Assembly (NCBI RefSeq): GCF_033807715.1
Contig: NC_084587.1
Coordinates: 17,032,017-17,096,016 of the forward strand
Length of the DNA: 64,000 nt
Direction: 5' to 3'
Source: Cololabis saira
Lineage: Eukaryota; Chordata; Actinopteri; Beloniformes; Belonidae
Under the pieces are notes generated by a model. That model was not told the origin of the DNA. It was given only the letters and a program-made list of their open reading frames with translations, and made no database searches. Numbering within the stretch: the first letter of the stretch is position 1; every line of letters starts with the position of its first letter. The position numbers and the translations under genes were made by a program. Below are positions 36,244 through 46,170 of the stretch, in pieces.

Positions 36244-39200
36244 ATGGACAGACTGCAAATCTTTGTTACTGTTCTCTTAGGTAATTTTAGGTTTTTTTAA
36301 CATTGAAATAAGATTTTCTATGAACTATTGAAAAAACAACATCAAATTTGCAGGTCTATAAACAAATTCTCATCTGTTTTTTGAAGTATTTGATACATGA
36401 CTGTAACTGTTTCTATTCCAGGGCTAGTTTTCTGCGGTTGTTATATGATTTCTGGATCAGTCTTGAAGATGACAGTCCAACCTGGAGACAACATTACTCT
36501 CTACTGTGACTGCAAACTGTCAACTGGAATATCCATAGTCTGGTTCAGGAACTGCTCCCATGAGAATCAGCCTCCTCTTGTTATTACGTTTCATAGTTTT
36601 TACTCTTCATATGCCTTAGGAAACCCAACAAAACTTCCTCGTTTTGATTTTGTTAAGAACTCGTCCTCTGATTCATATGACCTGTTAATCATGAATGCCT
36701 CTGCTTCTGATGAGGGGTCCTACTACTGTGGAACCAGGGGGATGAAATTGGTTGGTGAAAAACAACTTACTAAAAAGGATATTTATGTATACAGCAACGT
36801 CACAACTAAAATCACAGTTGGTAAGTACTTTTTGCTCATTATCTTTGTGTGATTGTAATTATTTTTACAGGAAATGTACTTATTGGTCTTGATTATCGTT
36901 ATGTTGGTGAAATGTTTTTAAAAGTGAGTCTACAGTTGGATGAAAGAACAAGTTTTGATTTATCATCAAATATTGTGGAACAATTTGGAAAAAATGTATC
37001 TTTTTCTTTTTTCAGAGACATGAGACGCAAATATTGTGTGACAACAATCCTTCAATCTAAACCTGTATTATTTGCAGTGCTTTATATGGTAAATTATGAT
37101 TGCCATAGTGACAGAAGTGAATCAAGTTCTCACATTCACAGATATTTCAATTTGATTGTATTTATTTGTTCATTTTTCATGAGTCAGATCAGATAACCTT
37201 TGATCATTGACCTGTGATGCAGGGTCAACCAAAACACTTTGCAAAATAAATAACAGTGGAAATTCTTAGATCCCTAATACATCCTAATTCACGTTATAAT
37301 ATATATACAACAATATTTATGATAATGATCAACTAATTTAACTGAACAGAAAAACTTTGAGTAGAGAAAATAATATTCTCAGGAATTTTAAAAACATGGT
37401 ATTGAACGAGATAATCTTCATCTCAGCTTTTGAGCTTCGCAATTAATTTAATCATTAGCATCTTACGCAAAAAAATAAATGTTAAATGGCGTGGACTTAT
37501 ATAGCACTTTTTTAACCTTATCCAGGTTCAACAAAGAGCTTCAGATTGTGATTTTGAACTATCCCTTGATACAAACCCGCTCCCCTTAGTGCTTCTGTTA
37601 TACACCAGAACTTTTGGTTTTAACAATCATTCGGCGATGATAACGTCATGGGGCAATGTGTGGTTCTGTGTCCTGCTCGAGAACACTTCAACACATGAAG
37701 GAGCCAGGAATCAATCAACCGACCTTGCGGTCAGAGTACAGCTGGCACCACACACTGAGCCATGGCCTAATCATAATCATGAGGATAGCTCAGTAGGTTA
37801 CCGTATTTTCGCGACCATATGGCGCACTGTGTGGAAAGGCGCACCCTCAGTTTTGTGTGTCATTTTTGGTTTTAAAACACACATATGGCGCACCGACCCA
37901 AAAGGCGCCGTCTACGGAGACGGAGCTGCACACACACGCGTTGCAAAACACACGCGCTAAAAATACAGCAGAAGCAAAACTTAGTTTGATATTTTATTTC
38001 ACTTTTCACATCAATCAAACCCTTCAAAGGTTCATATTCTGTTTCTGCATTAAAGAATTTAAAAAAACCACCGGGTTGCTGCACAAACCTGTCTCAGCCA
38101 CTGATCATCTCCTCATCCATCCAGCCCTTTTCATTTCACTCTGGCTGGAAAAGTCTCTTTAGGGAACGCTTTTCTTTTAAAAATCCCGACCGCGGCGGTC
38201 CCGGGTCCCGCTCCCCGTTTGCTCCCTCGCGCTGGACCGGGTCCCGGGTCCCGGTCCGCCCCCCCCCCCCCCCGCGCTGGACCGGGTCCCGGGTCCCGGT
38301 CCGCCCCCCCCCCCCCCCGCGCTGGTCCCGCGGCGGTCCCGGGTCCCGCGTCCCGGGACCCTCGCGCTGGACCCGCTCACACACACGCGCTGTCGGGGAG
38401 CCGGTACCGGGGTTTGTATCCGACAGGAGCTCCGTTAATTCAGCTGCGCCGGTCCGAATTTCCAGACCTGTCTCAGCTTCTTGATCACCATCATCCCTTC
38501 ATCCAGCCCCCTCTTTTCATTCACCCTTATAATGACTCCGGCTGGAAACGTCTTATGCAAAGTTTTTCTTTTAAAAATCACCATAAGTTTCTGTCCATCA
38601 GCTGCGCCAGTCCAGCACCACATAGGCTACATGAGAATCTGTGTGTCGCGCCGCGAATACACACACGCGCATGTCGGGATCCGGTACCGGGTTTGTAACC
38701 GACAGATTTGGCTGCAAATCTCGGAGAGTGAAGCTGATCTGACCTGAGACAGACCCCAGAAATATCTGCTCTTAAAGCGGCCGGGAACCAGGTCATCGGA
38801 CCCGCTTGGGGAACCAGGAAGTCGGCTGCAGCAGCGCGCACACGCGCGCTGCAGAACACTCACACACAAGTGTGCTTATTTAAATAGAGCGGAGCAAAAC
38901 TTAGTTTGATTGTATTTTATTTCACTTTACACATCAAGCAAATCCTTAAAAGTCTTCATCATCTGTTTCGCATTAAACAGCTCAGTGGATGGTCTCATTC
39001 AGCTTCACCCGCCCCCTTCTCTTTTTACCTTCTCATGGTGGCCGACCTGACATTACCGTAATTCAGGTAATAGACACGGCGCACCGTTTCTTAAGGCGCC
39101 CGGCACATTTAAAAAAAAAAAAAAAAAAAAAAGTTGCGCCTTATGGTCGCGAAAATACGGTAATCAGGTTCCATTTACAGAAGTTAGCGCCCTTGTGGAG

Positions 39201-40521
39201 GCAGTGCAGGTTCGATTCCCTGCCTGTCGCCTCTCTTTCTCTACCCATCTTGTTCACCTACCTTCCCAACAATAGGTCATTAGTTAGTTTAGTTGGTTTA
39301 AGTTATATCAGTCATATATACCTTTCAAGGCAACAAGGAAGAGACAAATTTTACAATTTGACTGAAAAAGGCTTAGGCAGAAGCAGCGCTTATCAATTCC
39401 CGCCTACTACACAACCTACTGTAAGCTACACAATACATGGTGTCAAGTGTGAAGAAAAAAAAGAAGAAAGTGCCAAAAAATATTTTAAAAAGAATGGTAA
39501 ACAAGATTATTCTCCTCAAATAATGATTTTTAGAGTTCTGTCAGTGATTCTTAACAAAAAAAAGGTAAAAACAGAAGGAAAAAAAAAAGATTCTTATTGC
39601 TATATAACAATTAACAATGTGACAATTCAGCACTTTTTATATATTTCCAATTTGTTCAATCTAGAGGTTAAGACCACTCTGGAGGACTGTAGTTTCTGCT
39701 GGAAGCTGCTCTTCTATCTATGCCCAGCTGTTTCAGTTCTCTCCGCTCTCATCTCGTCTCTTCTAGTTCACAGGCTTTGCCAAAAAACAGGTAACTTCAA
39801 CTTTAGAGTCCGTTATGGTGTTTGGTTTTATTAGGTTTGTTTTGCTTTTCTTGTGTCATTTTTTTTTTGTGAAGCGTTTGTTTTTGTTCCTGGTTTTCAT
39901 TTTATTCTGTTCAGCCCATTTCTTGTTTGAGTGTGGCCACCTGTATCGTCTGTGTATACTATAGTCCCTTACCCTTTGTTGGTCTGTTTGTCTTCTCTGT
40001 GTACCTGGTTCTTAGTGTTTGCTTTCCTGTCCTCGTAGGATTATACCCTGTTTGGAGCTTTTATTTATTTATTTTTTTGCTTGTTTGTCTGCCATTAATA
40101 CATGTATTTTATAATTCCATTGTAATAATTTGTTTTCTCCTTTCTGGAGCAAAAAAATCTCACAACAATGAAAGGAAACATGAGGCAAGAAGTCAAACAA
40201 GGAAAACACAGGTAATTAATACGTGCTGACCTTTACTCACACTCACACTGAAAATGTAGGAGCACAATTACTGATTATGTCTTTGGCATTGCAATTACAT
40301 TTTTCTCCCCTGCAATATCTGTTTGCTAGTTTGTTTTCTCACATAAACATGTATTTTTTTCCAAAAGCATATACTCATGATGAAATTCTGAATCTTAGGC
40401 TGAAGACGTGTGTTATGCTGCCCTGGAAACCCAGCAATCATCACACAGACCAAAGAAGAAAAGGTTGACGCAAAGTTCAGACTTCAGTTTATATTCTGCC
40501 ATCAGAACCTCTCGGGTGTAG
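36244..40521 (+). CDS. Gene D: V-set Ig receptor with two ITIMs
   Basis: The exons are 36244-36280, 36422-36820, 39665-39790, 40150-40211 and 40399-40521; all junctions are GT-AG and the joined frame is 248 codons plus TAG. The signal peptide (MDRLQIFVTVLLG) is followed by a V-set domain with C41-C115 as core disulfide, an extra pair C43/C57, Trp53 and SDEGSYYCGT. The stalk and membrane segment read DCSFCWKLLFYLCPAVSVLSALISSLLV; the lysine just after Trp is absent from A and E. The tail carries VCYAAL (Y214) and SLYSAI (Y240), both fitting the ITIM consensus, with a basic RPKKKR stretch between. It should be an inhibitory leukocyte-type receptor. Intron 2 is 2.8 kb because a SINE carrying a nested DNA transposon lies in it. 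The V exon is nearly identical to that of gene C. AATAAA at 40760-40765 may end the transcript. Confidence 0.87.
37490..37775. repeat. Dispersed repeat fragment in gene D intron 2
   Basis: Starts 'ggcgtggacttatatagcacttttttaacc' and ends near 'cagctggcaccacacactgagc', a pattern of a common fish non-coding repeat. No frame. Confidence 0.45.
37778..39232 (+). repeat. tRNA-derived SINE split by a DNA transposon
   Basis: The left part ends GAGGATAGCTCAGTAGGTTA (A-box) and the right part resumes ATCAGGTTCC with a B-box-like GGTTCGATTCC at about 39210-39220. Removing 37801-39160 and one TA joins them. It lies in gene D intron 2. Confidence 0.7.
37801..39160. mobile_element. TA-flanked non-autonomous DNA element, copy 2
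   Basis: Same termini as 20025-21698, opposite orientation, TA on both sides (37799-37800, 39161-39162). It is 1360 bp. The GC-rich core at 38190-38370 is a minisatellite with two poly-C runs. No transposase frame. It is inserted into a SINE within gene D intron 2. Confidence 0.88.
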
Positions 40522-40769
40522 AGGTTCAAATTTAACTCAGACATGCAGAATATCGAGACATTGATCATATGTTTGATTTATGCTCTACGTCATCTGTAAA
40601 AGTAGCCACAATGATAAATATAGAGAAACAGCAGCTGGATTTCCTGTTATGGATTTGTATACTTTTAATCTCAAATTTAGCATCAGTCACATGTAATTAT
40701 GGGTTACAACTTGTTTTTTTTTAATACACGGCTTCTGCACTTTGATTTAGCCTTTGTTCAATAAATAAT

Positions 40770-41020
40770 AACTTGGGAACTGGGAACTGGGACCTATGGA
40801 GCTCTGTCTCAATCAATTGTTCCTTTCAATGTGGGAACTTTACCCACACAAGTTTCCTTTTGGCTGCATGAACAGGTCATATTCACCTGAAACCCTTGCT
40901 GTGACAGTATCCCCTAATTCAGTAACCTTAGCAAAGGAGAAATGTAAAGAATTAGGCTGATTGATTATGTATTGAAAAGGCAGTGAGCCATTCATATTTG
41001 TAGCTTGTAGGGTCCACTAA
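40770..41020. other. No gene recognised
   Basis: Spacer after gene D; nothing supportable. Confidence 0.4.
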
Positions 41021-41023
41021 TGG

Positions 41024-41400
41024 CACTTTTCCACTAGTACCTACCCAGCTTTACTCATCTCAACTCAGCTCGACTCAACTTGGCCTAGTGTCTTTGTCAT
41101 TACAATTCAACACCTGAAGATTAAAGATTCAACATTGTTTATTGGCATTGTACATATTAGATGTAGGCAGAAGTAGGTGGGGTTAGAGCAGCTATGAAGT
41201 GGCAAAGCTTCTGGTAGATCTTTTCGTTCCTTATCGCCCCATCCAGATCCCTTTTTAATTCTTTCCTCAGCCACCAGGTTTATGAACATCTGCACCTCAG
41301 GTTTAGACCACAGAGCAGACTTTTTGCGCTGACATTGCTTGTTGAATAAAATGAACAAGAAGTCGCCGTCAGAGTCGCTCTTCAACTGATGTCCACAGCC
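41024..41400 (-). mobile_element. Harbinger-like fragment with Myb-like frame
   Basis: The left end TGGCACTTTTCCACTAGTACC resembles the terminus of the element at 41623. On the minus strand 41107-41385 encodes SDGDFLFILF and WSKPEVQMFINLVAEERIKK, a Myb/SANT-like segment as in PIF/Harbinger accessory proteins. The right end is missing. Confidence 0.6.
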
Positions 41401-41622
41401 TGACTAAGACCTAAGACATGTGACTGGAGCACTGTGAGAGCCAGACGACATCTCCGAAAAACTGAAACTCATATTTTAACAAAAAAAAAAATTCCTTTTG
41501 CTGCTTTTATTGGTTGTGTATAAACCAAAATAAAGTACCAGGTTTTCTTTTTTCATAAATGAAAGCTGCAAAACATACTGACATTTTTAGTATCCTTCAC
41601 ATTCTTCTTTGCAAGAATCTAA

Positions 41623-42368
41623 TGGCGCTTTTATACTAGTACCTACTCAGCGCGACTCGACTCGCCTCCACTCGCCTTGTCCTCGTTTGTTTTTAGACAC
41701 CCAGATGAGAAGTAGGCGGGTTGGAGCGAAGCTCCTGTGACGTATTTGATTGTGTGATCTAAACGGAGAAGACAACAACACTAAAGATGTAGAACCTGGA
41801 GGAGATGATATATGTGCTGCTTGGTCTGTGGCTTGTGTTCGATATAAAGTTAAAAAATGAGAGTGAAAGAAGCTTCAAGCAGTGACGCTTTTCTTATTGT
41901 TTGTTTGTGTCGGCGCTGATGAAAAGTCAGCTGGAGCCGCGAGCGGCTGAGAAGTGACCGAGCGCCTGGTAGATCTTGGTCGTTCCTTAGGGCCAGTCTA
42001 GATCCCTTTTTAATTCTCTCCTCAGTCACCAGGTTTATGAACATCTGCACCTCAGAGTTGGATCACCAAACAGACTTTTGCGCTGCCATTGCCTGTCGGA
42101 TAAAATGAGAAAGCCGCGAGCCGCTCTTGCGCTGATTCCCGCTTCCTGATTCAACCGTCTGACGGCCCCGCCCCCCGAACCAAACAGTGGCGTGTATTGT
42201 GATGTCAGATCCAGGGCCGACTCAGCCCGCTTAGAACCTCGGCAGAATAGATACAGAAAAAGTATCTACTCGGCACGCCTCCACCCGCCTCCACCCGTAG
42301 TGTAACAGCGCAAAACGGGGGCGTGGCGAGTCCAGTCGCGCTGAGTAGGTGCTAGTGTAAAAGCGCCA
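41623..42368 (-). mobile_element. Harbinger-like element with inverted termini
   Basis: The termini TGGCGCTTTTATACTAGTACC and (reverse complement) TGGCGCTTTTACACTAGCACC bound 746 bp. The flanking triplets are TAA and TGA, close to the TWA preference of Harbinger. A decayed minus-strand frame (MQMFINLVTEERIKK, 41850-42050) is the same Myb-like segment as in the neighbouring fragment. It is inactive. Confidence 0.75.
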
Positions 42369-42374
42369 TGAGTC

Positions 42375-43100
42375 ATACATTACACAGAGTGCAACTCTAG
42401 CAAAGCGCTTTCCTCCTTCAGATTTGTGGTGTTTGTAGACTGAAACTGCTTTGTTTTATGATACCACAGCAAGCAGTGTCGCAAAATCTGATCTTTCCAG
42501 TTCAAAGAGTGGTCTTCTTTCAAGGTGATGTTTTTGTACTCGTCAGTTTATATCTACTAGCAGTGAATTCAGATAAGGATCAGGTAAAGTGTGACTAGGA
42601 CAAATTTCCAGTCAATCTAATACATCTAAATTGTATCAAGTCAGATCAAGGTATACTTGATGAATTATATGCATTTCATATTGAATATGTTTGAATGACC
42701 ACTTTTTATTTTATTGTCATTATTTGTTACATTACCCTGTGATTTGAAAACAAAGTTGTACATTTGGATTATTTCCATTCACATGCATTGTTGTTGTTTG
42801 TTTTAGCTGTTTGACATTGTTCATTACGGTTTCAAGCTGTAATGAAATAGTAATACTGTAGGACCCTAAATGTACACGAATCAACATAGTCCTGAAAAAA
42901 TAAATAGATATAATTTATCTTTCAAAGGTTTGAGAATAACCCGTGAGCTGAAAATAAGAACATTTTACTGCAGAAATCATTGGTCTTGCTAAATTCAGTT
43001 TTGTGTTTTATTACATTTTTCTACACACTCTTGAAAACCCAGACAGTGGGTCAAAGTCTCTCTGACAGAGAACAAAACTGAGAGCCAAAATAGCTTTCAT
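42375..43100. other. No gene recognised
   Basis: AT-rich spacer, nothing coding seen. Confidence 0.4.
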
Positions 43101-43119
43101 GGTTTCATGTCACTTCCAC

Positions 43120-43265
43120 ACAGTTTACAAGAAGTTATGAGAGAAAACCTAACCAGAGTCGACCCATTTCTGAGTGGTAAAATTCACAAGAAACCCACAA
43201 CAGAAATAAGCCTCTCACACATCTAGAGGTGAGCAGTCAGAGTGAACCTGCAGATAAGTGCACAG
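43120..43265 (-). pseudogene. Decayed leader-like unit, minus strand (alpha type)
   Basis: Aligns with 54660-54760 and 57028-57180, including CACAGTTT-CAAGAAG, ATGAGAGAAA and AAGAAACCCACAA blocks. On the minus strand the frame MCERLISVVGFL runs into TGA. It lies upstream of gene E in divergent orientation, with repeats between. Confidence 0.35.
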
Positions 43266-43269
43266 TACC

Positions 43270-43790
43270 AGTGTCCATGCTTATACACTGCATACACACA
43301 ATATACTATACTATACACAATCTATTCACAGTAATAGTGGCTTAAGTATTATTGTTTCCTACTTAATTTCATTCACACACATATTTTTAGAATAATTAGT
43401 ACATACCAAATGGGTGTATGAGCAGAGACTTCAAGTATCAAGCTCATAAGCTTTGATAACACACTACACACACTTGAAGGCAGGGTAAACAATAGTTTGA
43501 GCTTTTAACTCACTGGACACTTTTATTGGTGCACCCACCAATTTATTAAGTATATCAGGTGGACCTTATAATGTGGCCAGTGAGTTTAGCGTATAATACT
43601 TGCAGTCTCATTCAGTGGATATATCTTCTATCTCTACTCAATGCCCACCTTGAAGGTATACTGTAACACAAGCCTAGTGTTCATGTACACAGCCCTGGTT
43701 TCATACACAGAAAAAAAAAGAGTGGGGCTGCATTTATGTGTGGGGCCCTGTGCCTACTTATCTTAGCCGCTACGAGCTTCCATGTTGTGC
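43270..43790. other. No gene recognised
   Basis: Spacer. The phrase 'cactggacacttttattggtgcaccc' resembles edges of fish repeats, but no element can be bounded. Confidence 0.35.
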
Positions 43791-43796
43791 AGAGGC

Positions 43797-43866
43797 AGAT
43801 TATTCGCCAGGCCTGGCTTGCGTGCAAAATTTGGTGACTTTTGGGGCACGTTTAGGGGGGGCATAG
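43797..43866 (-). repeat. GGGCCC-type repeat fragment
   Basis: Reverse complement of the internal GCCAGGCCTGGC and GGGGCACGTTTAGGGGGG region of the copies at 15.6, 49.7 and 61.3 kb. It abuts the truncated hAT copy. Confidence 0.75.
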
Positions 43867-43867
43867 T

Positions 43868-44846
43868 ATGTAAGATGATTCTATATGTTTACATATATGT
43901 CGACATTAAAACATTCTTGTTCATACTGCATTAAAATATGCTAATTTTAAACTTTCATGCAAAAAGGGGGAATAAGTCAAATTTACCAAATGTATTTATT
44001 CATATTTATATTTATTATATTGTATTTATTAAACAGTTAATAAGCAGTGAGTGGCACAAACATAAAAAGTGTAATTTCAAAACAGAAAGTGCAAGTTGCA
44101 TCTCTGACTCCCGTCTGAAGAACATCTGCTAAGAACATCTTCGAGCAGGAGGGGCCCTTTAGAGCACCTTTATAATAAGACTAATTGTAGGTGTAGGGAC
44201 TGCAATGTTTCATCCTCTCCTCCTTTACTTTGCATCACTTTCACTTACTTTTAGAAATATGACGTCATATAGTCTTGTTTGACTTTGTTTTGATGATAGT
44301 GAATGATTTCATGTGGCCACATTTAAGCAACACTAGGTGACGGTTCTCAGCTCTGGAAGAGAAAGGCTCGGCGGCGCGCTGCACGCGGACGCATGTGCAC
44401 ACTGAGCGGCATAGTTGGAGCTGCATCAGCGCGGCGTGCGAGGAGAAAACATCTCCTCCCGTCTTTACTAAACCGTCCCAGTGTGGTTTGAAAAGAGTCA
44501 GTCGCACGTAGCAACTGCGCGGATGAACTCACGGTGCAAACAGGCCGAGTTTGGGAAAGTTAGGTGGAACTCACCGGCGGCCCCAGACAGCAGCGCCGAC
44601 ACCTGCAGCACCTTTCTGCTGGGCGTATGATGATGCAGGTGACTGACGTATGTAACTAGGTGCGCTTGTTTTATCTCTCTGAGAAGGAGAGACGAGAAAG
44701 TGAGAAAAGCCTGTCATTTAATGCCCGCCGCTAAAAGCAAATGCGTGACAATGTATACTCGAATATTCACAATATAGTCATTTTGTACATCGCACAGAGT
44801 AGAAGCCGAGATACATTGAGTATACTCGATATATCGTCCAGCCCTA
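43868..44846. mobile_element. 5'-truncated hAT copy
   Basis: Matches 31504-32451 almost throughout, including the right terminus (ATATATCGTCCAGCCCTA). The left terminus is missing and the GGGCCC-type fragment adjoins it. Non-coding; minus-strand frames here also appear in the first copy and are not genes. Confidence 0.85.
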
Positions 44847-44849
44847 AAT

Positions 44850-45190
44850 TGAATTGAATTGAATTTCATTCCAGACATGTCAAAATCATTGCCTAACAAC
44901 GTTAACTCTGGAAGGAATCTACATGTATGCATCTGTATACAAATACATATTCACACATGCATACACACACACGTTTTGAACATACAAAATCCCTTGTAAA
45001 TAAATGTAAATAAATAAATGAATCTATTTTAACTGAATGTACACAAAATAAATAAAGCTATAAAAATAAATCTATACACAATGTGCACACAACCTATTTA
45101 TATATACCTACCTATATACATGCACATGCATAACAATACACATAAATCCTGTTTAACATGTCTGAAAAGGGGTAGGAAAAAGTAAAACAG
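44850..45190. repeat. Dispersed repeat with (GAATT)n start
   Basis: AATTGAATTGAATTGAATTTC leads into AT-rich, ACAC-rich sequence ending 'aacatgtctgaaaaggggtaggaa', a common border in fish genomes. No coding. Confidence 0.4.
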
Positions 45191-45194
45191 TCAC

Positions 45195-45540
45195 AGATTT
45201 GGTATTTAGTTCCTGTTTTATTTTAAACCCCGTGTCCTTGTGTTTCAGTTACACCTTGACTTCCCTTGTTCCCATCTGCCCTGATCGTGTGCACCCAGAC
45301 CTCTGACAGCCATACCCGTGAACCAACCCATGCAACACCCACCCACCCACCTCTCCAGCCCCCAAGACCTCTCCACCACACAACAGAGCCTGCGACCCCT
45401 GGGGTGGGTTGGGGATGCCCGCCCAACCCTCCCCAGCAAAGGCATACACTCGCCAGGCAGTGTAGACATCCCAGCATTTTGAAGATCAGCTGGATTATTT
45501 ACACCATTTTATAAGGAACCTTGAAGACAATTTATTTTAA
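45195..45540. other. Repeat-like C-rich stretch
   Basis: Part (45206-45295) resembles 19890-20010. The CCCACC-rich remainder gives several open frames on both strands, which I attribute to base composition. Confidence 0.35.
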
Positions 45541-46049
45541 GACTTTAAGAAGGTCTGCACCATAAAACATTTCTCTCTCTGTTTTCATCCTAAATTTTGT
45601 GAATCTTAAACCTACTATTCTTAAATCACTTAATTTGGATAACTGCAGTTTCATTGCCAAATATTCCCACCATTTGCTCCGGAACGCATTTAAATTTACC
45701 ATAATACGAGGTAATAACCTTTTGTGTTAGCCTTCCTGAATGCTGAATTAATCCCGTCTCACAATTTCAGATACCCTTTCTTAGACTAACAGTATTACAA
45801 TACATTGTGAAGTGAACTGCAAATGTGCTTTCTCATTGCGTCGGCTACACTCACATTTCAAATATGTTTGCAAAAAAGAAATGTCAATTTCTGGGGAGGG
45901 ACTTAGAAAATTAAAAATGAACTTCAACCTGTCACCACAGTATGTTTGATTGCAAAATCCTTCAAGATATTTCATAAAGGTGCTTCAACTCAAACACCAT
46001 CATGTTTCACTTTGCAAACTGAACCTCAAACAACACCCGCTGAATAGCA

Positions 46050-46097
46050 TTTTCCATTCAAGCAGCCAATCAACAGCTACTTCTTCAATGGAAAATT
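46050..46097 (+). promoter_or_regulatory. Conserved CCAAT promoter block of gene E
   Basis: TTTCCATTCAAGCAGCCAATCAACAG then CAATGGAAAATTC, about 75-120 bp before the start codon. Further upstream, 45968-46030 also aligns with gene D (CTCAAACACCATCATG, ACTTTGCAAACTGAACC). Confidence 0.6.
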
Positions 46098-46170
46098 CGC
46101 TGTACTGTAGGTTACAACATCCGCCTGTAAAACCTTTAAAAGTGCTTTCAGGCTCAGGACTTCAACAGTC

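Noticed and set aside
38136..38386. Gly/Pro/Arg-rich open frames around 20.6-21.3 kb and 38.1-38.4 kb
   Set aside because: By-products of the GGGACCC minisatellite in the TA-flanked element.
39205..39225. Possible functional tRNA gene from the B-box-like GGTTCGATTCC
   Set aside because: Its A-box part is separated by a 1.36-kb insertion, and the flanks fit a SINE.
38989..39834. 281-codon plus-strand open frame
   Set aside because: It runs from the transposon end through SINE and intron into the gene D membrane exon. Only the last part, in the exon, is coding.
45223..45514. Overlapping open frames on both strands
   Set aside because: All arise from a C- and A-rich low-complexity stretch.
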